NCBI GenBank assembly: GCA_029168955.1 | Contig: JAPDOI010001748.1 | Span: 82,151-146,150 of the forward strand | DNA: 64,000 bases | Direction of reading: 5' to 3' | DNA from: Aplectana chamaeleonis | Taxonomy: Eukaryota; Nematoda; Chromadorea; Rhabditida; Cosmocercidae | Program-made: the position numbers and the translations under genes | Shown here: in pieces, positions 1-10,514 of the stretch | How the letters are laid out: each line of letters opens with the position of its first letter | Position numbering within the stretch: position 1 is the first letter of the stretch | The notes under the pieces: model-generated | Seen by the model: the letters and a program-made list of their open reading frames with translations, nothing else | Told to the model about the DNA's origin: nothing | Databases searched by the model: none

Positions 1-240
1 CCTTGTTAGGCAAACTACCAACAGTACCAACAGTGAATATGACCCAGCAACCTTGCGTTGCAGGAAAAGGGCAAATACAGGGGGCGTGAAAATACAGGAC
101 GGGGCTAACTTCTAACTTATGTAGCGGCATTATCGGTCGTTTTTGGCACTTCAAAATGCGTAGGCGTTGTAATCTGGGCCATACCATTCTATTTCCGTAG
201 TTATCTCAATCACGTTTACGAGCGTGTATGCTGCCTTTAA
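1..240 (-). mobile_element. TTAA-flanked MITE, family D, end fragment
   Basis: The reverse complement starts with TTAA followed by AGGCAGCATACACGCTCG and matches, base by base over about 240 bases, the start of the element at 37510. The TTAA lies at 237-240. The rest of the element runs off the left edge of the window. No coding capacity is seen. It belongs with the palindromic element at 44299-44938, which has the same terminus. The classification rests on shared ends, not on a transposase. Confidence 0.7.
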
Positions 241-524
241 TTGGAGCTCAGCACGCGATTGAATCAAGGATGCAACTGTAAGAACGAAAAGCCGCATATT
301 TTTGAAGTCGAAGTTTCAATAGTCCGCCGACTCTGTAACGTGGAACAGCTTCTCTATTTTATGCAAAGCCACGCTGGAACGTGGGTTTTGCGCTTTCGGA
401 TTACCTTTCTAGAAAAAAATTTACAATTTTTCTCAAATTGAGACATTTATTACACATTAGCAATGAAGGTGAGAACATGAATGAAAAGAAATAGGAAGTG
501 CTTTCGTAGGTAAAGTCTGTCTGA

Positions 525-1175
525 ATGGGAGTGTCTGCCCGCGCGGTCGGCGTGCGGGTGGTGCTGCCGCCGCAATTATTTTGGAGGAACCTTCCCATGG
601 CTGCCAACAGCTGATCAAGATGTTATTCATCATTGGTCAAGTATATAGTCTTGCTAATCGATTTCCAAGTTCGAAAAATGCCTTCGCGAAGCCGTTCCAC
701 AGGAACGCCGACCGCCTGGGTGGACAGTCTTTTTCGGACGGCCCTTAATAAGTTCAAGGCAGGGTTCGCGATAAAAAACGATGGTTGAATTCTCTTTTAA
801 AATGTAGGTCTGGCGATCACAAAGGTGGAAATTAGTGAAAAATGGCTGGTGCAACGCACAAAAGGAAATTAGAACGGCTAATTGGTGGGTGTCCGCCCGC
901 CCCAAACAACGAGTTTTTCAAAACTGCCTCTCTGTTGTCCTTTATTCCGCTCCTAAAGTAGTCAGTTGTCTCTCGGCGTGGTCAGCAACTACATGATGAG
1001 CAAAAGAAATGACGGCAAAACAAGCATTTAAGGGAATCTCGTTAATTAGGGCGAGCGGACACCCAGAAATAACCTTTTCTTGCACCTTTTTCTCTGCCTT
1101 TTTTCACTTTTGTGATGGCCAAATCTACGTTTTCATGAGAATAACACAAAAAAACGTTGTTAAGGCAGAGTTTAG
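525..1175. repeat. Diverged inverted-repeat segment
   Basis: Sequence around 780-905, read in reverse, resembles 1045-1175. Both contain a GTGTCCGC-type GC block followed by a TTTTCACTAATTT-like and TTTGTGATSGCC-like stretch. Related GC blocks with a CGGTCGGCGTGCG-like core sit at 540-560, 690-735, 15220-15280 and 16790-16830. No gene is visible between 241 and 1175. This is probably an old foldback element whose ends cannot be fixed by eye. Confidence 0.35.
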
Positions 1176-1940
1176 GTGAGCCCCCCCCCGGGCAAAGTTT
1201 AGGTGAAGGCACATTTTCCGAACTTTGCACAGAGCGATATCATTTTGGACTTGAACGGATCGCTGGCTCAGCGTTTACTTTTGGGCGGGCTCCGAAAGCT
1301 TACAGTAGAAATGTTTCAGTTCTGACTTGAGACTTCCTCATTGTGAGTCCTTTGGGTTGCTGATCACAAATCTGGGTTTATTTGTCGTAGTCTACAGGTT
1401 TTGGACTCATATCGTTCAATGCTAAACATCGGAGGAAATTTTTAGGCCAAAAGTCGACATTCGACGATTTCCGGAATGCTACAATAGATATGACTCGAAC
1501 TCTTTGTATGGGATTTAATTGGCGTGCCGCTCACGAATCTGAGGTCCGTCTATCGATTTCCAATGGATTACCGTAGATTAAGGTGGGTATACGGTAGTTT
1601 AGTCCAAGTCTCAGATTTGACTCAAAATTTCTGAGCGGGGGTATTCGGGATGCTGAATACGAATTTGAACTTCATTTGTCGATTTTCGAATTATTGTATT
1701 AAGGTAGGTTTGGTCACATAAATGGTATGGCGCCTACCGTAACCTTCAGTAAACATCAGAATTTTGACAAGCGGGCTCCAAATTCGTGTTCAGCATCGTA
1801 GGTTAGGGCCTCTACATACAAGTTGTGAGCAAAATCAGAGGAAAAATTCCGAAACAGTCTAAAAATTCCCTCCCTTTTTGTTACCCTTAAGCTGCCGCTA
1901 GGCTTTGAAAAACACCTATATATAACTTTTGCAGAGGAGT
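1175..1940 (+). repeat. Interspersed repeat R1, copy 1
   Basis: About 750 bases align in the same order and orientation with 27152-27895. Shared landmarks are GCAAAGTTTRGGTGAAGGCAC at the start, a GGTGGGTATACGGTAGTTT block, the CTACCGTRACCT block and a terminal ATAACTTTT. Divergence is high, with many substitutions and indels. No long reading frame is conserved between the copies. This looks like an old dispersed element of unknown type. Confidence 0.55.
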
Positions 1941-2661
1941 TTTAGGCAGATGCGAAGAGCGTACTCGAATTCCACGTCCAAAATGGTTCTAGAGAAGTAT
2001 ATTTAATCCGGAATAGCCAGACTGACTAAAAGTATGTAGCTCCCTTGTACATAAGTAGGTCACATCCTTCACTGGCATGATCAATGCTCCCTTCAATTTA
2101 TGATTTCTTGCCTAAAGTGACAGTTCACTTTGGTTAGAGCTCACCAGTTGATTCGTTGACCCCAAGCATCCTACTGACTTCCTCTTTTATATGACGCTCT
2201 GCTACAGCAGGAGTTCTTAGAGATTTTTGTACCCTTTCTCCATTTTTGGGCTAAATTTGATTCGGGACTGAAGAGCTGAAAACTCATCTCGAACCGAGAA
2301 AGTGCTACAAAAAAATAAAAACCGGATAAACTTTGAGAGAAATTATGATCGTTCTAACAAGTAGTTCTTGGTTTTGATGTTTTGAAATTAGCAGAATTTG
2401 ATTTTGTGAGAGGGGAGAAAAAACTTTGTGAAAAATCAGTAGTAAGTCCTAATAACACCAAACTACACACTCTTTTTGAAGCTCATTTCATACTTTGTTT
2501 TTCGAACGAGAGAGAGAGAGAGAGAACAGGAGAGAGAGGGGGGAGAGAGAGATGAGAAGATACGAGGAATAGGAAGGCGAAGGGCAAGAGAGGGATGGGA
2601 AGAATCCTGTTATAATTATCTGTTGCCCTATGTATTGCCAGTGTTACTCGATCAGGAGACC
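1941..2661. other. No gene seen; GA-rich microsatellite
   Basis: The only structure found is a purine (GA)n tract at about 2506-2570, with GGGGGAGAGAGAGA-type interruptions. Frames crossing it are low complexity (RERERE). Nothing else is recognised. Confidence 0.5.
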
Positions 2662-3695
2662 TTAAAGGCAGTGTTCACGATAATCTTCAATTTTGAGATT
2701 ATTCACTATATTGACTAAGTGGCCCCCGGGTAGAACTAAAATGACGAAGAAATTGAGAAAAACGCACCGGAAGTACCCGAAATCCTTAAAGGCAGTGGTC
2801 ACGATGAAAAACGTTATCGAAAAAACTACAAAAATCAGCTTAGATCAAAAACAGCTAAAAAACTATGAAGGTAGCGCGGTGAAAAACGGGCTAGAATTAG
2901 AGTTATGAAGACCCTAAATTTCCAGTTCGTGCACACGTGCACAGAAAGATCACAGTCTCATGCCAAGCATTCAAAAATCCTCGACACTCAGAGGAAGAAA
3001 CAAATGCAAATTTACCTAATAAAACAGTTGAACAATGAAAGCAAGCACTTCAAGCAATGTTTTTGATTAGATGTGTACATAAATCCGAAAGTTCATTGAT
3101 TCAATTTCAATTTCAAGCCAGCTGATGTTCTTGATATAAGAGGTCATCGATGCCGATGATGTGGAGTGGGCTCGTCTACCATCAAAAGACAAGAAAGTTC
3201 GGGCTTCGAATTTGCTCAGAACAGCTATTTTTTTGCGATTTTTTCTTGTAGGTTCTACTACTCTATACCCAGAAAAGGGTTTAGAGAGGAAAAGAAGACG
3301 AGCTTATTTGAGCGCGACCACTGCCTTTAAGTATCAGCCCGCCTTTTAAGTATCACAGGGAGTGTTTGTTGTGACAATGAAATCTTTTGCGGACCCGTCC
3401 TTTGCAATTCCCTACTCTCTATTGCTCCGTGCTTTCCTTCGGACCCTAACTAATACTGTTTTGCCTAAAACATTCCTCAATTTCTGATTAGCCCCATTTT
3501 ATAACGGTGGCAACCACCATGAACATGTTTATCCAACCGGACAACTAATCCTATGTTATAGAATAATGTCACTGAAATACGACGTTTTGATGCGTTTCTC
3601 GCCGTTTCTTCGTAATTTGGGTAACACTTGGAGGCCGACTCATTGTGTTATGTGAAAATCTCGGGAACGAAAATCATCGCGAACACTGCCTTTAA
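2662..3695 (-). mobile_element. TTAA MITE family A, split by a nested TTAA element
   Basis: The outer ends are TTAA plus AGGCAGTGTTCACGAT at 2662 and its complement ending in TTAA at 3692-3695. Removing 2786-3330 restores a roughly 490-base element colinear with the reverse complement of 19178-19669. The interruption lies exactly at a TTAA that is intact in that copy (19542-19545). The element is non-coding. Confidence 0.8.
2786..3330 (+). mobile_element. Nested TTAA element, family C (545 bp)
   Basis: It starts with TTAAAGGCAGTGGTCACGAT and ends with GACCACTGCCTTTAA, so the terminal inverted repeat is about 11-12 bases. It is flanked by a TTAA duplication within the outer family A element. 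The interior does not resemble family A or B. No transposase is present; the short frames inside are not protein-like. Confidence 0.75.
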
Positions 3696-3789
3696 GGTTA
3701 CAGTCCAACCTCATGAACAAAATCTGAGATTTCCACATAAATGTGGAGCACACCCACCTTCCGTAACATCTGCCAAAAGCGAAACCTCA

Positions 3790-4160
3790 ACTCTTCTAAA
3801 TAAGCGAGATATAGAAGGAAGCCAATCTAGCGCTCCCACAGCAGGGAGTCACCTTGCCACGCCCCCTTTGAGAACTTCTAGAGCTCAGCGGTGACAAGAT
3901 GCGAGAGGGATTTCGATCAATAGCCTGTTCTTTCCTTGATTTTCGGGTTTTCTCTTGATTCAGGTCCGCTCCCATGCGCCGGTTGCGAATGACGGAAATT
4001 ACGAGCCTCAAACAACTCGTACAACAATCTTTCGCCGCTTAATTTTAGGCGGTATTCGAGGGGCCGTAACTCCGCTCACAGTGGTTTTTGTACTACTCGA
4101 GAGATATCAAAGGAATCAGCGTCAGACCATCTTCAAGTCAAAAAAAATCCTAAGGGACAT
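3790..4160 (-). mobile_element. Diverged partial copy of TTAA family B
   Basis: The reverse complement of about 3890-4150 follows the order of landmarks in family B at 20322-20814: GCTGATTCC, a CGGAGTTAYGGYCCCTC block, GTTGTYYGAGGCTYGTAA, TTCCGTC, then GACCTGA. The TTAA ends are not recognisable. No gene is visible in 3696-4525. Confidence 0.45.
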
Positions 4161-4529
4161 TTCCAGTATGTACTTAGCCTTGGAAAAACTAGCCGGTTGC
4201 CACTGATCACACCTGCGAAACTGTTGCGTCGCAGTTAACAGATGATTCACTGTCGCAGGGATTGTTCAAAAAATCCTTTGAACAACCCCTGCGAAAGCGA
4301 ATTTCGCAGCAACGCCACTCTGTAAGGCTCTATAGAGTGAAATGGGCGTCAAGGCTAATCTTGAGAAGTAGTCTAGTTAGTGTACCCTCTATAAAACGTC
4401 GTAATCCACACCATTCAAGGCGCGAGCGCCGCGCGCGACGCCTCGGCGTCCGTCTTCCCTACGCTTTCTCATTGTCACTAACCTCCGCTCCGCACCAGCA
4501 CGCGTGTGAACCAAGTGAATACGAACACG

Positions 4530-4925
4530 AACGAAATTTTCGAAAGATTTTTCGAAATTTTTTCGTTCGTTTTTTTCGTTCGAAAATCCGTCGAACGAAT
4601 TTTTTTCAAATGTCGTTCGTTCGAAATCCGATTTTTCGAAATTCGTTCGTTCGGAATACTTTCGAACAAATTTCGAAAAAAAGGTTCGAAATTCCCGACA
4701 AATTTCGAAAAAAAATTCGATTAGTTTCGAATTTCGTTCGTTCGAACTCCGTTTTCCGAAATTTGTTCGTTGTTTTTTTTTTCGAACGAAATTTTCTCTT
4801 TTTTTCTCTTTCGAATTTTTTTTGAACGAGAATTTCACATTTTTCGTTCAATCGAGAATGTTTCGAACGAAAAAATCTCGATTTCCGTTCGTTCGACATT
4901 TTTTTCCGAAATTGTACAACTATAG
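4530..4925 (+). repeat. TTCGTTCG/TTCGAA-rich repeat, arm 1
   Basis: A cryptically simple tract made almost wholly of TTCGTTCG, TTCGAAA and short T or A runs, ending at TTGTACAACTATAG. The ending is shared with 36306-36320 and, more loosely, with 5583-5597. The long frames over it on both strands are low-complexity F/R/N/K runs and are not genes. Confidence 0.65.
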
Positions 4926-4967
4926 TAGATAGCCTAGGTTTCGGAAGAGAACTCACTTTCTTCCTTT

Positions 4968-5045
4968 GCGTTCGTGGGCGTAGCGACGAAACAGCGAGAG
5001 TGTGAGGAAGAAGAAGAATCATGCAACACACGCATGTGGCTGACT
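4968..5045 (+). repeat. Short GC repeat (CAGCGAGAG family), fragment
   Basis: Contains GGGCGTAGCGACGAAACAGC and GAGAGTGTGAGG, matching the order seen at 5872-5990, 12268-12385 and 32740-32845 (GGGCGYRYAGCGGAG, AGACAGYGAGAGAGCG, CGCRCACACGCAGCG). It is a small interspersed element fragment. Confidence 0.35.
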
Positions 5046-5075
5046 CAGGCGAATTAACACCCAAAACGGAGTGTA

Positions 5076-5354
5076 CTGAGCTTATCTGGGTCAAATTTCG
5101 GTCCGCAATCGCGTCTCGACACGCTTTGCGGTCGCACGCGCTTGAGTCAATAGAGTTTCCAGCTTCAAAGCCGACTCGATATAGCTTTTTTAGACAGTTT
5201 TCTTTAATTTTGTTTGGTTTCCAGTTTCTAAAACCCACCTAGAGTCAACAGATCGACAGCTGCGGCGCTGGAAAAACTTCCGACTCGAAAGCGCGCGGCC
5301 GCAAAGCGTGTCGAGACGCAAATGCGAACCGGAATTCGACCCAGATAAGCACAG
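5076..5354 (+). mobile_element. TA-flanked MITE, CTGTGCTT family (279 bp)
   Basis: It begins CTGAGCTTATCTGGGTCAAA, ends with the complementary CCCAGATAAGCACAG, and has TA on both sides (5074-5075 and 5355-5356). The interior matches the copy at 41413-41680, including TCGACACGCTTTGCGGTC and its inverted partner near the right end. The terminal inverted repeats are long (about 60 bases). A TA duplication and no coding capacity fit a Tc1/mariner-class MITE. Confidence 0.8.
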
Positions 5355-5379
5355 TAAATGGGTCCACACTAGAGTTGAA

Positions 5380-5600
5380 CCATTTCGAAAAAAAATGTCG
5401 AACGATTGAAATTCGAAGAAAAAACGTTCGACTAAATTTCGAACGAACGAAATTTGAAAAAAAAATTAGTTCGGCGAAATTTTGAACGAACGGAATCTTT
5501 GAAAATTTCGTTTGTTCATTTCTCAAACGAACAAAATAAATTAGGAAAATCTTTCGGAAATTTTTTGAAAATTCCGTTCATGTACAGCTATAGTCCTTAC
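5380..5600 (-). repeat. TTCGTTCG/TTCGAA-rich repeat, arm 2
   Basis: Composition matches 4530-4925, with GAACGAACGAAAT-type words predominating, so it reads mainly as the opposite orientation. The MITE at 5076-5354 and the short GC repeat lie between the two arms. The pair may be one old foldback opened by later insertions. Confidence 0.5.
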
Positions 5601-5871
5601 GGCACATTCAACCCAATAAGTTCGGTGCGAGATCTTTTGTCATGGATGCCAACAATTTATTAGCGCCTCTGATCTCTGTACTATACATAGCCGTGGTGAA
5701 ACCGAAATTTCTTAACTTTTTGAAATTTTTTGACAAAACAAAAATTTGAAATTTTCTGCAGATCCAATGCTGTGAAGAGAAACTTTCACATGAAAAAATA
5801 AATAAAATGTCACGTCGGAGATAAACATATAAAGTCCAGGCTGTGGAAACGCCGAATTCCCGCAAATCATT

Positions 5872-5990
5872 CCTCGTGTGGGCGCACAGCGGAGGCTAAA
5901 GACAGCGAGAGAGCGCGGACAGCAGGAGAGAGCGACCTCGCGCACACACGCAGCGCATTGAGTGATGAGAATTTCGATTTTTCTGCAAAG
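5872..5990 (+). repeat. Short GC repeat (CAGCGAGAG family), fuller copy
   Basis: GGGCGCACAGCGGAGGCTAA, AGACAGCGAGAGAGCG, CGCACACACGCAGCGCATTG and GAGAATTTCGATTTTTC appear in the same order at 12268-12385. The conserved run is about 115 bases. No terminal inverted repeat is evident. Confidence 0.5.
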
Positions 5991-5999
5991 TTTTTATCG

Positions 6000-6259
6000 C
6001 ATCGATTTGCATTATAATATAATCCTACCTACACCCTTCTCCCTATTTCCGTATTATCTACTTCATTTACCTGGGACCTTCCCGGTTGCAGTCCATGCGG
6101 GTTCATGCTCCTTGTTGATGTGTTGCGCAGCGATGTCATGTGCTTATTTGATTTTTTGTGTTTTCTTGTCATCGCTTGGATTTTGCCTTTTGGTTTCTTT
6201 ATTGTTGGAGTGCCCGAAGGGGCGTATATAGATAATAAATGAATAAATAAATAAACAAA

Positions 6260-6296
<37 letters not shown>

Positions 6297-6310
6297 AAAT
6301 AAAAAAAAAC
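6000..6310 (+). mobile_element. Non-LTR retroelement 3' end with (AATA)n tail
   Basis: A T-rich 3' sequence leads to GTGCCCGAAGGGGCGTATAT and then to a tail of AATAAATAAATA repeats (about 6235-6305). This is the form expected for a 5'-truncated LINE insertion ending in a short tandem tail. The same CCCGAAGGG motif beside a TTTA-rich tail occurs in inverse orientation at 62640-62700. No reverse transcriptase is retained, and the boundary at the left is uncertain. Confidence 0.5.
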
Positions 6311-6770
6311 GTCAAAGCTCATAAATCTGAAAACTCCTTTCTATCGCCCTTGCGAATTCCAAATTTCAACCGGAGGGTTAAGTGAAATATGCAGCAGTTT
6401 CACGACAGGATTAGGGAAACAAATATATAGACATGCAAAAGTAGGCACTGAAACTTTTACCTAAACGCAGAATGCGATGACTCCAAAGATTTGAAAAACT
6501 AAAAATTCGTTCATTCCTCTATAGTGGGCCTAGCGCGACATGCCCATGCAAGTATGGTATTGTTCCATATGAAGGGAGAGTTAGCGACACACTTAGCAAC
6601 ATAAGGAGTAGCCGCGACGCTAAACGCAGTGCAGCGCCCGCAGTTTCAGGCCGTTGCTGTCACGCGGGTCAACGATGGGGACAAAAAAAACAATCGAGAA
6701 TGCGGGGGGGGGAGGGGGTAGCGTGAATATGTTGGACCCGAAATGAGAATTTCGGTGAATGCTATTAATT
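6311..6770. other. No gene seen
   Basis: Only a G-run (about 6703-6717) stands out. The open frames are short and not protein-like. Confidence 0.4.
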
Positions 6771-6871
6771 GGATGTTGTTTTGATGTTTTTAGAATGTTT
6801 TGATGCCTTATTTTTGGCATGATATATAATCACAAGATGTCGCAAGGTAGCTGAGTTGAATACAAAACTTA

Positions 6872-6943
6872 GGTGTCAGGCAGGAATCGAACCCGCATTG
6901 CATCGCTTACCGGGCGAGAGTGTTACCATTACACTACCGACAC
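6872..6943 (-). tRNA. tRNA-like sequence, possible tRNA-derived pseudogene
   Basis: Read on the minus strand, this 72-base sequence folds as a tRNA. The acceptor stem pairs 7 of 7 (one G-T), the D stem GTGT/ACAC 4 of 4, the anticodon stem 4 of 5 and the T stem 5 of 5 (one G-T), with a T loop TTCGATT. The Pol III boxes fit consensus: A box TAGTGTAATGG and B box GGTTCGATTCC. The loop places GGT (Thr) at the anticodon, but position 33 is C instead of the near-universal T and the discriminator is C. It may therefore be a tRNA-derived element and not a working tRNA gene. No T-run terminator follows immediately. Confidence 0.55.
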
Positions 6944-7208
6944 CCCACTCTGCATTCTTCAGCTATTCACACATGAACTGTGTAGGCACAACAGCAATCA
7001 CCCGTTAACGGGTATGATCTGGTAAGCACATATCGGCATTAAATCCAGTTAAGCTGAGGCCTTCAAGGATGTTGCTTCGATGTTTTTAGAATTTTTTGAT
7101 GCCATATTTTTGGCATGATATATAATCACAAGATGTCGCAAGGTAGCTGAGTTGAATACAAAACTTGTGAATAGTTCAGGTGTGAATAGCTGAGGGATGC
7201 AGAGCGGG

Positions 7209-7280
7209 GTGTCGGTAGTGTAATGGTGACACTCTCGCCCGGTAAGCGATGCAATGCGGGTTCAATTCCTGCCTGACACC
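7209..7280 (+). tRNA. tRNA-like sequence, inverted partner
   Basis: The same 72-base fold as the unit at 6872-6943 in opposite orientation, with two substitutions seen: G for A at the D-loop end, and T loop TTCAATT. Both changes are in loops and leave stems and Pol III boxes intact. The anticodon triplet is again GGT with C at position 33. It lies in the right arm of the compound palindrome, so the two may have arisen by inverted duplication. Confidence 0.55.
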
Positions 7281-7324
7281 TAAGTTTTGTATTCAACTCA
7301 GCTACCTTGCGACAGCTTTTAATT

Positions 7325-9160
7325 GGAGTTAAATTGAAACTCACCGAGGTTCCTTACATAGTTAGGAGACTAGTGCCAATTACAAACAACAAGTAGAAGA
7401 GAGCTTTCACGATTTAAAATTTTTTTCCCTCAGAAATTTTAACTAAAAAAATAGTCGAAAAAAATTTACCCTGTTAGGAAGTGAAAATGTTCGACATTTT
7501 TGAAAATTTGGGTCAGCAAGGGGTAAGGATGTAGCTACTTCGATGAGCGGAACAACGGCCTGCTTGACCCTAATGATCGGGAAGCCTATAGGGGGGAAAA
7601 CCTGAGGGATTTATGGAAACACAGTTTTCTATAGCGCTCCCCCCCGCCCCATCCGATTCGCTTCTTATATGATGATAGTAGCCGCTGAGTAGATCTGACA
7701 GACGAGAGAAGTATGTATCCCTGCTATGGACAGTGTAAACCCGTTAACATATCTATTTTGTACGGAACAAATGAAGTTAACCCAAGTCATTGCAATGATT
7801 TTTCCTTTCCACCCTCCCCCATCTCTCTCCAACAGCAGATTCAGTCCTATTTCAGCGGTTTTGGTCGGCCTGATTAATAGCCTAAATTCGTTCAGCACGC
7901 GCTCGCTAACATGACGATCGCAGGTGGGTCGACACGAACCAGGGCGGATCCGCACCATAACACCTGGTGATTAATGGGGGAACCACACCTGAACGACATC
8001 AACGACGAAAAACCGCTATGGGATGGGGAAGGTTAAGAGAAGGGTTAGTGCGACTTTTTTGGTCCTAAAATTGGGCGAAATGATTCATTTTCAGCCACAA
8101 AAATCTTGGGAACGCAAAGGCACCTATATAAATGCTTTTTTGACATTAGAATGTCTCATTGACAATTATTTCAAATTTATTTTATTTCATTTGTATACTT
8201 TTTTAATTTATCCCATTTAATCTTATACATATTCTCTGTGGATCTAGTAAAAAGCAGGAAAAAACCTTGGCAGGAAATTTAGATTCAATTTGATTTCTGA
8301 AAGTTTTCAGGTATGTAAAACATACGTTCGATGAGGTTTTCTGTCTCTTAAGATTTTTTTTACGTGAAGTTCAAAGAATCGAAAAACATTACCACATAAA
8401 CAAACCTTTTTCAAGAGTTTTCTTAGAAAAAAATCCATTGCCACTAGGTACTTGCCCATCCCAACCGTCCCCATATGAGATCCAAGAATTGATGGTGGAA
8501 CCGTCGAGAGGCTGGCTAGCCCATTGTCAATTTCCCTTTTCTTCAAGTGTAAACGCGAGATTGTAAAAGGCTATGATTCATGGAATGTCTACGCGGAGGA
8601 GTGACTCAGTCGGTGTAAACACACTCGTAGGACATACTTACACACCGTTGGAATAAAAAAAAAGGTTCTGCACAATTCTATGAATAGACTTGCTGAGGGT
8701 CCCTGAGAACGTCGTATACGGTTCAGAGTGGGAGAGGACTAAACTTCATGGGTGGTACCTAGAACAGTGACAATCGATACTATGTGTTGTAGGGGACAAA
8801 ACATTGTTAATGGTGCTTAGCATATCAACCATGGGGAAGGGTAGCATAAGAAAGAAACTTTATGAATGGCCGACAGAATATCGCGTAAGAGAACGATTTA
8901 CATAGAGAGGATCAATCTTCATGGGTGGTCCACATGTGCGCATTTTCCAAGGAAAGAATGGTATCAGGATTTTGAATTTGAGAATAATTTCGGAGACATC
9001 GCGATGAAAAGAAATTGATAGGCGTAACTAGTTTTTAGTCTCGAAATTCATTCGAAGTCGCTGGATCGATCACAAATCGATGAAAGTTCTAGGTTCAAGA
9101 ATGGCTAATTTGCGGATGTATTTGAAGAAAAATACTGAAGAGTAAAAAGAAGTAAGAAAA
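7325..9160. other. No gene seen
   Basis: No recognisable protein or RNA gene. A short direct repeat with CTTCATGGGTGGT occurs at about 8725-8757 and 8903-8930. Composition is AT-rich intergenic. Confidence 0.4.
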
Positions 9161-9218
9161 ATATTAAAAACACGCGAAAATTTCAAGAAAATGAAATTCA
9201 CACCGTTCGAAACTCACC

Positions 9219-9278
9219 GCTCCAGTTCTTAGCGGTCGTTCAGGCAGCAGAATTTTCACTGCACGCTTCCGAGCCATC
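9219..9278 (-). CDS. Possible first coding exon of an unrecognised gene
   Basis: On the minus strand a TCTATTTTCAG acceptor, which fits the nematode TTTTCAG consensus, is followed at once by ATG and 20 codons (MARKRAVKILLPERPLRTGA), then the strong donor GTGAGT. Upstream on the same strand another donor GTGAGTATT follows TTTCCATCG near 9415, which would suit a non-coding first exon. The next likely acceptor (CTCTTCAG, near 9137) leads to a stop after about nine codons, which weakens the model. The peptide is basic and not recognised. It could also be chance splice-like sequence. Confidence 0.2.
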
Positions 9279-9479
9279 TGAAAATAGATCTTATTCAGAC
9301 AGTGAGAGCAAGTTAAATAAAGAGCCTTGGATGAGTGGGAGAGAAACATACAGGATCTATAATTAATAATTGGTGAAGAAATGAAAGGAAGTCGTGGGGA
9401 CAAAGACAATACTCACCGATGGAAATCTCTGGAGAATTTGTTTAACAGGTTTTATTAACTACTTTACAGAATTCTAAGT

Positions 9480-10065
9480 GATCACAAGTCCCGGGCAAAA
9501 CCAAACCTCTACAGCCGCTTCGCGGCTGGAGCGATAATGCTTCAAAGTGTAAATGGCAAAAGGATGACAAAATTTGGAGTAAAAAATGGTCATGAGCAAA
9601 AGGTTTTCCGCGTTTTTTTTTTCAAGTTATTGGCTAAATTTAGGGTGAGTGTTGTACATATGCAAGTCCAAATCTAATAGCATTCGACTAATCAATGAAA
9701 TTCCATTCGAGCATTTGGTTTACACGGAGAACGGAAGTACATATAGTACCAGCCTCTGAGAGGGAGTACGGACATCTTTGCAAGGGTTGCAGTCGATGAT
9801 CACTCATTAAACGTAGCCGCGAATCACTTTTGACGGCCTAAATTCTCTCCAAGTTTTCTACCATGGATGGATTCAGACACAATTCATGAAAAACATTGCT
9901 ACTCTCTGTGAATCTAAGCAAGAGGAGGATTGTCGCTGTGGAAATGGTGAAAAAAAAAAACCAAAATTTCAAACCGAAATTTCGCAGGAAAAGCCGGTCA
10001 GCCGTAAATAGTCCACTAAGCTGTTCTCTATCACGTTAACACTGTTGAGGTGAAGGTGGCATTGC
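9480..10065. other. No gene seen
   Basis: No protein-like frame or repeat boundary was identified. Confidence 0.4.
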
Positions 10066-10069
10066 GTCA

Positions 10070-10290
10070 AATAAACACAAAATACCTGAATTTTCCTTTC
10101 GCCAACTCGATTAATTGTGTTAGCTCTATATGTCTTTTATGGCCGCATAACATGTAAAAACTTAAAAGGAAGAGCTTTCGATGTTGATTCGAAATATCTC
10201 CTTCATTGCTCGATTGGAGCACTTTGTGCCGAGACATGACGAAAAGTCGCGATATCGCGACTTTTGCGGCTTTTCTAAGTAAATTAGTGC
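10070..10290 (+). repeat. Hairpin-bearing duplicated sequence, copy 1
   Basis: Two imperfect copies lie about 445 bases apart. Shared landmarks in order are AAACACAA, CTCGATTAATTGTGT, TATATGYCTT, GGAAGAGCTTTC, TGATTC, CACTTTG, then a palindrome. In this copy the palindrome is a perfect 24-base inverted repeat at 10242-10265 (AAAAGTCGCGAT and its complement). The function is unknown. Confidence 0.6.
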
Positions 10291-10514
10291 GGGTATTGTA
10301 GTTCTAATTCGAGAGAGGATAATAAAACAATGGTCATTGGCCGAGTATCAAATTTATTGGTAACGTTTGTAATTTGTAAGGTAACGAGAACGGGACCCGG
10401 GAAGTGACCGAAATATGGATACTTGAAAATGGGAGAAACCGAAATTTATATCCTCATATGTCAGTCAAAATATCTTCAGAGTGTTCCACTAGAATATACA
10501 CAATGGTTATATAA

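Larger units (their letters stand above)
6771..7320. repeat. Compound direct and inverted repeat carrying two tRNA-like units
   Basis: Positions 6771-6870 recur directly at 7068-7164 (TTTTTGGCATGATATATAAT, CAAGATGTCGCAAGGTAGC). From the GATGTCGCAAGGTAGCTGAG block through the tRNA-like unit, the sequence recurs inverted at about 7185-7318. The result is a palindrome with one tRNA-like sequence in each arm, plus an extra copy of the flank in the middle. Confidence 0.75.

Noticed and set aside
4262..5238. Frames of 187 aa (plus), 149 aa and 210 aa (minus) rich in F, R, N and K
   Set aside because: They cover the TTCGAA-rich simple tract, and both strands are open at once; low-complexity composition.
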